Shown: positions 1 to 8,771 of the stretch, piece by piece | Position numbering within the stretch: the stretch's first letter is position 1 | Layout of the letters: each line of letters opens with the position of its first letter | Source: Cyanobacteria bacterium REEB67 | Lineage (GTDB): Bacteria > Cyanobacteriota > Vampirovibrionia > Obscuribacterales > Obscuribacteraceae | Direction of reading: 5' to 3' | Assembly: GCA_018971775.1 (NCBI GenBank) | Contig: JAGXAB010000006.1 | Location: 1 to 64,000 of the forward strand | DNA length: 64,000 nt | Program-made: the position numbers and the translations under genes | Notes under the pieces: model-generated | Database searches by the model: none | Seen by the model: only the letters and a program-made list of their open reading frames with translations | What the model was told of the DNA's origin: nothing

Positions 1-110
1 AAAAGGCACAGGCTTCTAGCCAGCTCCGGCTAGCCATAAGACCGATATTGACTTTGACCCTTTCTCCAGCACCATATCCGGTGCAAGAGAAGAGACAACA
101 ATGAGACCAT
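1..110. other. non-coding edge with two small hairpins
   Basis: No convincing gene is visible. Two short inverted repeats occur: CTAGCC (16-21) with GGCTAG (28-33), and GCACC/GGTGC around 66-81. The stretch lies downstream of the minus-strand RNase gene and its terminator, so it may be the untranslated edge of a gene outside the window. Confidence 0.4.
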
Positions 111-152
111 AAAAAAGAGGCAAACTCCAGCTGTCGGGGCTTGCCTCTTTTA
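111..152. terminator. bidirectional intrinsic terminator after the RNase E/G gene
   Basis: AAAGAGGCAA (114-123) pairs perfectly with TTGCCTCTTT (141-150), giving a 10-bp stem with a 17-base loop. Read on the minus strand the stem is followed by a six-T run (116-111), which suits ending the RNase operon. On the plus strand the T-rich tail is weaker. Confidence 0.8.
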
Positions 153-181
153 TTATTTCTTTCGGACCGCGACTCTCAGCC

Positions 182-2539
182 TCAGTCTTCGGAACTTGTC
201 TTTTCTGAAACCAGGGATGGTATCAGCAGTTGGCTAAACTCACCACCTGATGATTCAGAGGATTGTTCTTCACTGTAAGAACTCTCTGTCAGGTCGAAGT
301 TTCCGGCATTTGTGTCATTGGCCTTAGTCTCGGAAGCGCCGTCTTCATCCGAGGTGGCCTTAGGCTTTAGCCGGTAGATTCCGGTAACCGGATCAAACTC
401 TGCCGCCGGTGCGGTTTCGACCTCGTTGCTCACCTGGACTTCATCGGCTTCATCCGAGCCAGCCTGTTCTAGACCGCCTACTTCGTAGTCGATCATTTGT
501 TGTTCGTTTTCGGGCTCGCCATTTCCATGTTCATGATTATGTCCATGTTCATGATTATGTTCGCCAGCCGAATCGTGACCAGCACCATGATCGCCGCCGT
601 GCTCAGCATGCGAATGCATACCATCGGTGACGACGGCATCGGCCGAATGTACCCCCGGGTAGTCGACTTCGATTACATGGATTACTTCAGTATGATCGCC
701 TTCCTGATGTTCATAGGAGATGACTTCGACCGAAGTGGCACCGCGAGAGGCATCATGCAAATCGAGCTCCTGATAGACGCTTTCTACGGCTGAGACGCTG
801 CGGGCCAGATCCATAGCCAGGTCTTCGGTGAATTCACCGTCCTCGTCATCGGCTGCCACTTCGGCATAAATGCTCTGGCTGCTGTGCTTCTGGCTACCAT
901 GTTTCTGACCACTGTGCTGCCTGTCGTGCGACTCGACAACAGCAGAGCCGATCTCGGCAATACTGTCATCCTCATCATCGACGTCGCCATCGCCGTCGTG
1001 ATCACCATAGCGACTATGCTTGGAAGGAGCTTTGCCGGCAGCTCTGCTGTCCAGCAAGTCTTCCGGCATCATGGCCAGGATTTCTTCCGGTACATCATCG
1101 AGCTCGGCTTGATCGTGATCATGATCATGGTCATGAATAGATCCAGCGTCGTGGCTGTGGCCGTGTTCGCTGCTTGAAGCGGCCGCATCGAGCATGGTCG
1201 GCACAATCCGTCCACCGGTGACGCTGGCCGATTTGAGAGAATGATTGCCACCACGTCCACGTCCGCCGCGATTTTTGCGACCGAGCAAATCATCTTCTTT
1301 GTTTTTGAAGCTGATGACGCGACGATCTTCGGGGGGTCCAAGCTCAAGGGTGGGGATAACGCCCTGACCGACGCAATGTCCACACTTGACGGAGAAGAGC
1401 TCACGCAGCGACTGTCCCTGCCTGCGTCTGGTCAGCTCGACCAGTCCGAGATCCGAGAGTTGTCCGATTTGCGGCTTGGCGCGGTCGTCTTCGAGCGCTC
1501 TCTGGAATTGTTCGAGCACTTGTTGTTGATCTTTGCGACTGTCCATGTCGATGAAGTCGACGATCACCATACCGCCGATGTTGCGCAATCTGAGCTGACG
1601 CGGAATTTCCTGCGCCGCTTCTAGATTGGTCCGACGCACCGTTTCTGCCTGGGTACGGCTACTGGTGAAGCGACCGGAGTTGACGTCGATAACGGTGAGA
1701 GCTTCAGTGGGCTGGATGTTGAGGTGGCCACCGGAAGGCAATTCGGCGCGGTCGGAGAGCGCCGCTTCGATTTCTTTGTCGATGCCTTTGGAGAGCAAGA
1801 GCGGCTCTTCCGAACTGTGGAAAATAACCTTGGTTGTTTTGCCGGCCCAGCCGCTCAGATATTCTTGAGCGCGTCTTTGTCCTTCCGGCGTATCGGCAAT
1901 GATCTCGGTCACGTCATGGGAGAAAGCATCTCGGATGACGCGGAACAACAAGTCCTGGTCGCGATAAATGAGAGTCGGTCCGATCGAAGCTTCCGCTTCA
2001 GATACGATTGTCTGCCAGCGATCCCAGAGTTGTTCGAAGTCTTCGAAGAGCTCCTGGTCGCCCTGACCTTTAGCTTCAGTGCGGATGATGATACCGACAC
2101 CGGGAGGCTTCATCAAATTGACGACGGACTTGAGCCTGGCACGCTCTCTCGCTTCCGAAATACGACGCGAAATGCTGACGCCGCGCTCTTCCGGTACAAG
2201 CACCAGGAAACGGCCGGGCAGAGAGATCGCGGTCGAAACGCGCGGACCTTTGTGGCCGGTCGGTTCTTTGGTGATTTGCACCAGTAATTTTTGTTTCGGT
2301 ACGAGGCGCTCCTTGAGCGGTCCTTGACCAGGCACGTCGTTAGCGTGCAGGAAACCCATTTTATCTTTGCCGAGATTAACGAAAGCGGCATCGATGCCGG
2401 GCAAGATATTTTCTACGGAAGCCGTATAGATGTCACCCAAAAGGAGTTCACCGCGGTTTACGAAAAACTCGACCACACGGTCGTTTTCCAGTAAAGCTGC
2501 GATGTTATCCACTTCGGATATAACAAGTGACTTTCTCAT
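182..2539 (-). CDS. rng: Rne/Rng-family ribonuclease (RNase E/G) with His/Asp-rich C-terminal tail
   Basis: Cytoplasmic endoribonuclease of the RNase E/G family, acting in rRNA maturation and mRNA decay. An S1 RNA-binding domain lies near residues 35-110. The catalytic DNase-I-like region holds the two metal-binding Asp in TVIDVNSGRF (about D287) and IVDFIDMD (about D330). The Zn-link Cys pair is CGHC (about C388/C391, counted from the upstream ATG). After about residue 410 the protein has an unusually long acidic, disordered tail with clusters of HDHDHDHD and HEHGHNHEHG, absent from typical RNase G. The start at 2539 is preferred because AGAGG lies six bases upstream. An ATG at 2545 directly abuts that ribosome site and adds two residues. 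The gene sits 26 bases downstream of a radical SAM gene, a pairing seen in many bacteria, but rplU-rpmA do not follow. Confidence 0.95.
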   Translation of the reverse strand: MRKSLVISEVDNIAALLENDRVVEFFVNRGELLLGDIYTASVENILPGIDAAFVNLGKDKMGFLHANDVPGQGPLKERLVPKQKLLVQITKEPTGHKGPRVSTAISLPGRFLVLVPEERGVSISRRISEARERARLKSVVNLMKPPGVGIIIRTEAKGQGDQELFEDFEQLWDRWQTIVSEAEASIGPTLIYRDQDLLFRVIRDAFSHDVTEIIADTPEGQRRAQEYLSGWAGKTTKVIFHSSEEPLLLSKGIDKEIEAALSDRAELPSGGHLNIQPTEALTVIDVNSGRFTSSRTQAETVRRTNLEAAQEIPRQLRLRNIGGMVIVDFIDMDSRKDQQQVLEQFQRALEDDRAKPQIGQLSDLGLVELTRRRQGQSLRELFSVKCGHCVGQGVIPTLELGPPEDRRVISFKNKEDDLLGRKNRGGRGRGGNHSLKSASVTGGRIVPTMLDAAASSSEHGHSHDAGSIHDHDHDHDQAELDDVPEEILAMMPEDLLDSRAAGKAPSKHSRYGDHDGDGDVDDEDDSIAEIGSAVVESHDRQHSGQKHGSQKHSSQSIYAEVAADDEDGEFTEDLAMDLARSVSAVESVYQELDLHDASRGATSVEVISYEHQEGDHTEVIHVIEVDYPGVHSADAVVTDGMHSHAEHGGDHGAGHDSAGEHNHEHGHNHEHGNGEPENEQQMIDYEVGGLEQAGSDEADEVQVSNEVETAPAAEFDPVTGIYRLKPKATSDEDGASETKANDTNAGNFDLTESSYSEEQSSESSGGEFSQLLIPSLVSEKTSSED

Positions 2540-2565
2540 ATTCATCCTCTAAATTGAAATCATTT

Positions 2566-5523
2566 TTAGTGATTTAGCAGTGGTGATTTGGCGGTGGCTT
2601 TGATGGGCTCCATCGACTGCGCCAGGAGGGCGAGTCTTGTAATGCGCCAGTTAAGCTGAGCTTCGGGGCAAATTAGCTCAAGCAGATCAGTCGGCTTGAG
2701 ATGCCCTTTGGGGCCGGTGGCCAGCTCTAGCAACAGGGCGAGTCCATCATCTTTCTGTAAAAGTTTGATCTGGTGAATTAGCGGGCGAATTTCTTTGCCC
2801 TTTTTGGTAGGGGAATCTCCTTCGGTTGAGAATTTTTTTTCTAAGACTGGCGATTGGCTGTCCTTGTCTTTTGCGTACACAAGCAAGGACGGGCTGCTCA
2901 ATAGGCGTTCGACTTCCGCTGTGAGAACAGCAGCGTCGACGACGGGCGGACTGATTAAACGGGGCAGCAGCCGCGCTTCATATGAAGATGCGACCACTAT
3001 CTGATTCAAAGCTTGATCTTTGCTGCCGGGAGCAACGCAGGCATCGACAACTTGCACTTCGGGGGGCAACTGTCGATTGAGCCGATCCTTAAACTGATCT
3101 GGAGTAATGATTTCAGCCAGTTCGATATCGGCGAGTTCATAGAGACTTTCCTGAAAAATCGGCAGAGCCGTCGCCAGTGAAAGCTTGGGAGCAGGATTGA
3201 AGCCCTGCGTGTAAGAAAGTTCTAGACCGGCGCGGCGAGCCGCCCGGATCAGCAAATTGGACAGATCTAGGTGACCGACGAAACGCAGGTCTCCGATCTT
3301 GGTGAAGGCAAAGCGTATCTTGATCGCATCGAGCGAAAGTGGTTCCGCCGGCGGTGCGGTAAAAAATAGAGAAGGGTGACTGTCTTCGTCGCTCGTATTG
3401 GCGCTCAATTCCTTGACGAATGGATTTTTCTTCATCACGGCGGGAATAGGCTCGGCCAGCTCGTGGTGAGTATCGAGAATGGTGCAAATACCGCAGGCGT
3501 GACAGACGTTTTCGGTACAGGGCGCAGTTTCAACGGCCTTCACCGCTTTTTCCCACTCGCGCTTCAGCCAGAAATCAGCCAGGCCGATATGGACGACGTC
3601 ATAGGGTTGGCGCGAGCCCACTTCTTGATCGGTGCAAGCGAGCTTTTCCAGATCAAGCCCCATCGATGCGGCGACACGGTGCCAGCGCTCCGGCTTGAAG
3701 TGTTCGTCCCAGGCATCGAATACGGCACCATCTTGCCAGGCCCTATAAATAAGTTCTGAAATCTGGCGATCGCCCCTTGAGATAACCGCTTCCAGAAGAC
3801 TGATCTGCACACCGGTGACATTCAACTGCACATTGCGCAGACCGGCTTCCCTTAGTTTGGCGCGCAAAACGCCGTGTCTTCTCAAAGTCTCTTCCGGTGT
3901 GACCTGACCGAACCACTGGAAAGGTGTAAATGGCTTGGGCACGAAATTGGAAATCGTACAGGTGAAATCGATATCGCGCTTGTATTTGGCCCGGTCGCTG
4001 TTTCGAATAACGCGGCAGTGATGAAAGGCTTCCTTCAAGATCTCGACGATGCCGGCCAGATCGTCATCATCTTCGAAGGGCAAGCCGCACATAAAGTACA
4101 GCTTAACCGAGGACCAGCCTGACTGATAGGCCGATTCGATGGCGCTGATAATTTGCTGGTGTGAGAGACCTTTATTGATGACGGCCCGCAATTTTTCAGT
4201 ACCAGCTTCCGGAGCAAGAGTGATACCGGATTTACGCACAGCCTTCAACTCATCGGCCAGCTCGAGACTCATGCGATCGGCGCGCTGGCTGGGGAAAGAA
4301 AGCGAAGTGCGGGCGGCACTGTGCTCGCGGTTGAGGGCACGCACCGACTCATGCAAACTGGTGTAATCGCTCACGCAAAGAGAAAGCATCGAATATTCTT
4401 CGTGGCCGGAATTGGCCAGGGCTTTTTTGGAAAGATCGACAAGCTCGGCGACAGAGCGCTCGCGCACCGGCAGGAAAGTATAGCCGGGCTGGCAGAAGCG
4501 ACAACCCCGGTCGCAACCGCGACGCACTTCCAGCGTTTCGCGATCGTGCACGAGGGCAAGATAAGGGACAAGATTATGGGTTGGTTGGTTTTCAGCAGTC
4601 AAAGGGGCGATCTGCCTGAATACTCGCGGCGGCACGACAGCGTCATTAGCTCCGAGTTTCTTGATTTCGGCCTCGTACTCGGGCAAAGCAGCGACGATTT
4701 CTTCGATGATGCCGGCCAGAGGACGCGGCGTGGCCACAGGTTTGGCATCTACATAAAGGGCCGGTGCGTAGATGCCGGGCACTTCCAGGGCGAGCTTGGT
4801 CAAGAGCCAGAGCTTGAAAAAATGACCTTTTTCCGGGGAGGCCGCGGCCGCCTGGCCATAAAGGACCTTGAAGTCCTCGACCACACGCATCGAATGCGGC
4901 AGTGCCTGCTCACCATCGCCAATCATGAAAAAGTCCATGAATAGCGCCATCGGTTCTGGGTTGACGGCCGAGGGACCGCCGCCAAAAACGAGGGGGAAAA
5001 GACTTTTGCGCTCGCTTGCCAGCACGGGTAGCTCGGCCAGGTCGAGCATGTTGACGACATTGGTGTAAGTAAGCTCGTACTGCAGCGAGAAGCCGACCAG
5101 CTCAAAATTGTAAATCGGCTCTCTCGACTCGAAGCCCCAGAGCGGGATGCCCTTTTCTCTGAGCAATTTTTCCAGGTCGCCGCCCGGCGCATAAGTCCTG
5201 TCGACCATCAAGCCGTCCATGTCATTGAGAAGCTGATAAAGAATCTTCAAGCCGAAATTGGACATGCCCAGCTCGTACATATCGGGGAAGGCCAGAGCCA
5301 TCCGCACGGCACTATGATCAAAAGACTTGCGACGAGCGCCCCATTCGTTGCCCAGATATTGACCCGGTTTAAAAACTCGGGGCAGGAGCTCATCCGTCAG
5401 GAGGGTTGATATTTGCTTGCTGGTATAAGTTGCGATGACCTTTCTCCAAAATCGCTTTCCAGGCCCTAGCAGGTGACCATAGAAAATCCCACGCACTTCC
5501 TTGCGCTTTGATGCCAGGTGCAT
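2566..5523 (-). CDS. radical SAM protein (TIGR03960-like) fused to a DUF2344 (TIGR03936-like) domain
   Basis: A 985-residue protein of unknown substrate. An N-terminal B12-binding-like region (about 70-215) is followed by a radical SAM core with the cluster motif RGCDRGCRFC (C337, C341, C344). A second Cys cluster (CTENVCHACGIC, near residue 700) could hold metal. From about residue 745 a DUF2344 domain starts with IRFAFTKIGDLRFVGHLDLS, a separate protein or a fusion in other bacteria. It shares the minus-strand unit with the RNase E/G gene, so a link to RNA or ribosome maturation is plausible by context only. The start is uncertain: GGAGG lies 13 bases upstream of the chosen ATG, and the family-conserved part begins around residue 33 (YTSKQISTLLTDELLPRV). 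Confidence 0.9.
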   Translation of the reverse strand: MHLASKRKEVRGIFYGHLLGPGKRFWRKVIATYTSKQISTLLTDELLPRVFKPGQYLGNEWGARRKSFDHSAVRMALAFPDMYELGMSNFGLKILYQLLNDMDGLMVDRTYAPGGDLEKLLREKGIPLWGFESREPIYNFELVGFSLQYELTYTNVVNMLDLAELPVLASERKSLFPLVFGGGPSAVNPEPMALFMDFFMIGDGEQALPHSMRVVEDFKVLYGQAAAASPEKGHFFKLWLLTKLALEVPGIYAPALYVDAKPVATPRPLAGIIEEIVAALPEYEAEIKKLGANDAVVPPRVFRQIAPLTAENQPTHNLVPYLALVHDRETLEVRRGCDRGCRFCQPGYTFLPVRERSVAELVDLSKKALANSGHEEYSMLSLCVSDYTSLHESVRALNREHSAARTSLSFPSQRADRMSLELADELKAVRKSGITLAPEAGTEKLRAVINKGLSHQQIISAIESAYQSGWSSVKLYFMCGLPFEDDDDLAGIVEILKEAFHHCRVIRNSDRAKYKRDIDFTCTISNFVPKPFTPFQWFGQVTPEETLRRHGVLRAKLREAGLRNVQLNVTGVQISLLEAVISRGDRQISELIYRAWQDGAVFDAWDEHFKPERWHRVAASMGLDLEKLACTDQEVGSRQPYDVVHIGLADFWLKREWEKAVKAVETAPCTENVCHACGICTILDTHHELAEPIPAVMKKNPFVKELSANTSDEDSHPSLFFTAPPAEPLSLDAIKIRFAFTKIGDLRFVGHLDLSNLLIRAARRAGLELSYTQGFNPAPKLSLATALPIFQESLYELADIELAEIITPDQFKDRLNRQLPPEVQVVDACVAPGSKDQALNQIVVASSYEARLLPRLISPPVVDAAVLTAEVERLLSSPSLLVYAKDKDSQSPVLEKKFSTEGDSPTKKGKEIRPLIHQIKLLQKDDGLALLLELATGPKGHLKPTDLLELICPEAQLNWRITRLALLAQSMEPIKATAKSPLLNH

Positions 5524-5841
5524 CTGTCTGGGACAGCCTCCGAAGCGCCGGAGCGGCTTCTGGAGAGAGAGTATAAACTGGCATCTAAAAGGGTCTTGAG
5601 CTAATGCGCCCTCAAGTAGAGCTATTATAACTCAGGTCGATCTAACTATATACATCGGCAAAGTTTAATTTCACAATTAGTTTTAATCGTCTGGAAAATA
5701 ATGGCTGGCGCCGACATTGCCCTCTCCGGATCGGATCTTTATCGGCGCTGCCAAAATTTCCTATGCCCTAAGTAGCGCTAAAAATCAAGTCTCGCGCCGC
5801 TTGACCACCCGTGATACACTCCAGAAAAGGAGTTGTCAAAG
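5524..5841. other. divergent intergenic region with a structured element
   Basis: About 320 bases separate the minus-strand radical SAM gene from a plus-strand unknown gene. GCGCCGA (5708-5714) pairs with TCGGCGC (5742-5748), and flanking GGC/GCC could lengthen the stem. TACACT at 5815-5820 is a possible -10 for the downstream gene. No open frame with a believable start is seen. Confidence 0.4.
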
Positions 5842-6297
5842 ATGATCTTAGAAGCTTTCAGTCGCTACCTTCAAAACGCCGCACCGGAACTACCTGCCAG
5901 CCAGGTGCTCAGTCTCTGGTTGTGGGAGCGACTGGCCAGCACACCCAAAAACGCAGTCGATCAAGTCATCCACTGCGAAGTAGAAATCGCCAGGGCCGCC
6001 ACCAATCAGCCGGCCAGCCATCCTCGGACGATTCGCCTGCCCGCCGACGCCGAGCTCGCTCTCAAGCTCAAAGGTCGCTTGAAAGGACAAATCGGCAGTG
6101 CCGCCGAGCTAGAGTCCAGCCTCCAAAATAGCAAAGCAGCACCCAAAGATAGTCCGGCCTACTTTTTCAAAGGTGCATCGAGCTCCGGCTCGCGTCTCTT
6201 GAACTCCCTTTACGAATACTCGATGAGCTACGAGCAGCAGAAGTGGTCGCGTTTCATCCATAGCGTCAAAGCCAGCGATTTCCACCTGCTCAAATAA
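5842..6297 (+). CDS. hypothetical protein, 151 aa
   Basis: No family recognised. The protein is soluble-looking, with no signal peptide, and rich in Ala, Ser and Leu. The C-terminal part (SLYEYSMSYEQQKWSRFIHSV) is aromatic and could be a helix-forming interaction segment. The ATG at 5842 is chosen because AAGGAG at 5827-5832 sits nine bases upstream. A TTG at 5833 would leave no room for that site. Base composition matches its neighbours and no domain motif was found. It is probably expressed as a single gene. Confidence 0.7.
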   Translation: MILEAFSRYLQNAAPELPASQVLSLWLWERLASTPKNAVDQVIHCEVEIARAATNQPASHPRTIRLPADAELALKLKGRLKGQIGSAAELESSLQNSKAAPKDSPAYFFKGASSSGSRLLNSLYEYSMSYEQQKWSRFIHSVKASDFHLLK

Positions 6298-6537
6298 TTT
6301 CTTAGATTTTTGCCACAAAATCCGCCGCGCTTTTGCGCGCCCTTCGCCTGTAAGATCATCAGACGAGCCCCCGGATGTGACGGCAGTCCGCGGATCAAAA
6401 GGACCGGAAGATATGGCTCGAAACCTATGGCCCGGAACATATGCGCAGAGCCGGCAGTCTTAGCAATCTGAAAGTTTGAAATTTTGAAATTTTGAGCAAG
6501 TAACCGAAAGACAGAAATCAAAAAAGGGAAAAAGGTC

Positions 6538-7026
6538 GTGGCCGCAACTAGCAAATCAGTGCTCACCCTTGCTCTCCTGGCCGCAGCACTGATCTTGACC
6601 ACCTTGCAAACAGGCCCCCAGGCGCAGGCAGCCGATGATCTCAAATTGAAGAAAGGGATCTCTTTCAACGACGACACCGATTCGGGCTTTCCGATAGACG
6701 CCACGCATATGGATGATATGCAGCTCGATCCGGGCAAAATCAGTTTTATCTTTTATGGTGCCAGCGGCGATTTAAACACCAACCGTCAGGCGAAACGCCT
6801 CGTCGATCTCTACAAACAGTCGAACGGCAAAGCAGTAAAGTTTTTCTTGATTGACGTCGATCATCCAATCAATGCTCAAGCGACGGCGCTAATCAAAAAT
6901 CACTACAAAGGCTACATCCCCTTCGAAGTGATCCTGGACAAAAACGGCAAAGTAGCCTGGAGTCAAATTGGCGAAGTAGAAAACGGCATACTCAACCAGC
7001 AGCTCGAAAGAGCCCTGGCACTTTAG
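6538..7026 (+). CDS. secreted thioredoxin-like-fold protein without CxxC
   Basis: A 162-residue protein with an N-terminal signal sequence (LTLALLAAALILTTLQ, likely cleaved near AQA/AD). The rest reads like a thioredoxin-fold domain: a strand at ISFIFYGASG, a helix, a strand at KFFLIDVDHP, then VILDKNGKVAWSQIGE, which resembles the cis-Pro/last-strand region of redoxins. The redox CxxC is replaced by GASGDLN, so disulfide chemistry is unlikely. It starts with GTG, and AAGGG lies nine bases upstream. It converges on the PHP gene 10 bases away. Assignment to the thioredoxin fold is inferred from motif spacing. Confidence 0.65.
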   Translation: MAATSKSVLTLALLAAALILTTLQTGPQAQAADDLKLKKGISFNDDTDSGFPIDATHMDDMQLDPGKISFIFYGASGDLNTNRQAKRLVDLYKQSNGKAVKFFLIDVDHPINAQATALIKNHYKGYIPFEVILDKNGKVAWSQIGEVENGILNQQLERALAL

Positions 7027-7036
7027 TGAGCTATTG

Positions 7037-7861
7037 CTAGCGACGAGCCTTTTTCAAGGCGATGAGAATTTCGGGCGGCAGAGAAATCTGGCCCATCATC
7101 GAGGCAAACTCTTCATAAGGTCCGTGACAGTCGGAACCGCCGGTAACGAGCAGATTGCGCTTGTGGGCGAAACGCACGTATTTGCGCAACAGCGTAAGAC
7201 CATGAACGCGGTGATAAGCCTCGACACCTTCAAGACCCGCTTCGATCAGTGCCTCTATCAGCGGTATCACATGCGCTTCTTTGCCGGGATGGGCCATCGA
7301 GGCAATACCGCCGGCAGCGCGGATAGCGCGGACAGCATCGACAGGCGCGACACTCTTACGCGGTGCGTAATACTTCGAGCCGCGCACCATATATTTGTGA
7401 TAAGCAGCAGTCAAATCGGCGGCTCCTCCGGCGCGCACAATCGCCTCGGTCAGGTGCGCTTTGCCAATAGCGCCCTTGCCGGCGCAGGCCTGCACATCCT
7501 CTAGAGTAATGGCCACTCCAGAAGCAGAGACAAGCTCGATACAGTCGAGCACATGAGCGGCTCGGGCCGCTTTTTGCCTGTCGAGGACCGAGACCAGCTC
7601 CGGACATTCAATATCGATAAAATAGCCCAGAATATGCACATCATAGGCACCATGCTCATCGTGGTGAATGGTGTTGATTTCAACGGCGGGAATAATCTCG
7701 AGGCGACCGGCCGCGGTTTCGATCGCTTCGCCGACACCAGCAACGGTATCATGGTCGGTGAGAGCGATATGCTTCATACCGATCTTCAGCGCATGGTCGA
7801 CCAGGTCGCGCGGAGACCAGGTACCATCCGAGTGATGAGAATGCAGGTGCAAATCGATCAT
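7037..7861 (-). CDS. PHP-domain metal-dependent phosphoesterase
   Basis: A 274-residue PHP protein of the TrpH/YciV type, whose members act as 3',5'-nucleotide phosphatases or 5'-3' exonucleases on short RNAs. Metal-site motifs are in order: DLHLHSHHSDGT (residues 3-14), LTDHDT, the VEI Glu, MAHPGK and GGSDCHG near the C-terminus. Length fits the family. It is the second gene of a minus-strand pair, starting 21 bases after the YmdB-like gene, which suggests a shared role in nucleotide or phosphodiester turnover. The exact substrate cannot be read from sequence. Confidence 0.9.
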   Translation of the reverse strand: MIDLHLHSHHSDGTWSPRDLVDHALKIGMKHIALTDHDTVAGVGEAIETAAGRLEIIPAVEINTIHHDEHGAYDVHILGYFIDIECPELVSVLDRQKAARAAHVLDCIELVSASGVAITLEDVQACAGKGAIGKAHLTEAIVRAGGAADLTAAYHKYMVRGSKYYAPRKSVAPVDAVRAIRAAGGIASMAHPGKEAHVIPLIEALIEAGLEGVEAYHRVHGLTLLRKYVRFAHKRNLLVTGGSDCHGPYEEFASMMGQISLPPEILIALKKARR

Positions 7862-7882
7862 AAATAGCTTTTTCTCTATTCT

Positions 7883-8731
7883 CTAGTCGGTTTGCGGCTC
7901 GTCGAAAAATCTAATCCGTTCAATAGCCTGAGCTCGACCGGTTACAGCATCGACCGTTATTTTCACACCGCAAGCAGCGGCCGGCCCGGCGGCAATTTCA
8001 AAACGGGAGGGCAGCTGTTGCACCATCCGGCGAAAAACGCCTTCCTGAGCCATGCCGATCACACCGTCGGTAGGACCGCAACAGCCGGCATCAGTGATGA
8101 AAGCAGTGCCTTTATGCAAGAGTCTTTCATCGGCGGTCTGAACATGCGTATGCGTGCCGACGACGGCTGAGACTTTGCCGTCGAGATACCAGCCCATAGC
8201 AATTTTTTCGGCGGTCGCTTCGGCGTGCAGATCGACCAGGATAATAGGCGTCACCTCACTGACCTTTCCAACCAGCGCCTCCGCCACCAGAAACGGTGAC
8301 TGCAAAGGCTCCATGAAAACGCGACCCATGACGTTAACGACGGCAAGCTTGTAGCCGTCTTTTTCGACAAGACAATGACCCCGACCGGGAGTACCGTGCG
8401 GATAATTTGCCGGTCTGAGCAAATTGGGCTCGTCGTCGATAAAAGCAAAAATTTCTTTGCGATCGAAGGTGTGATTGCCGCCACTAAAAACATCAACGCC
8501 AACATCTCTGAGCTCGTTGATGTTTTCTCTTGTAACGCCAAAACCATGTGCCGAATTTTCTACATTAGCCACAACAAAGTGCGGGAACGGCGCCCCAGAC
8601 CCGTCTGCGAGCTCCGAGTCACGGCGCAGCCCTTGTAAGTATTTTTTCACTACTTCCCGCCCCGGCTTGCCTATTACGTCGCCAAGGAAGAGGATAGTCA
8701 GTGATGCGTTAGACTTTGATTGGGAAGTCAT
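7883..8731 (-). CDS. YmdB-family metallophosphoesterase
   Basis: Similar to TIGR00282/YmdB, a dinuclear-metal phosphodiesterase reported to act on 2',3'-cyclic AMP in Bacillus. Motifs: LFLGDVIGKPGR near residue 15, the VVANVENSAHGFGVT block with metal-binding Asn/Glu, GGNHTFDR, VDLHAEATAEK, and VVGTHTHVQTADE. About 282 residues, near the usual length of about 265. ATG at 8731 is directly preceded by an in-frame GTG at 8734, and neither has a strong ribosome site. It heads a two-gene unit with the PHP phosphoesterase. Confidence 0.92.
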   Translation of the reverse strand: MTSQSKSNASLTILFLGDVIGKPGREVVKKYLQGLRRDSELADGSGAPFPHFVVANVENSAHGFGVTRENINELRDVGVDVFSGGNHTFDRKEIFAFIDDEPNLLRPANYPHGTPGRGHCLVEKDGYKLAVVNVMGRVFMEPLQSPFLVAEALVGKVSEVTPIILVDLHAEATAEKIAMGWYLDGKVSAVVGTHTHVQTADERLLHKGTAFITDAGCCGPTDGVIGMAQEGVFRRMVQQLPSRFEIAAGPAAACGVKITVDAVTGRAQAIERIRFFDEPQTD

Positions 8732-8771
8732 CACTAGAGCTTACACCATATAGGAATGCACCGAGTCCGCC

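Noticed and set aside
4321..4944. 207-codon plus-strand frame inside the radical SAM gene
   Set aside because: It lies wholly opposite conserved radical SAM motifs, with no start signal and no family resemblance.
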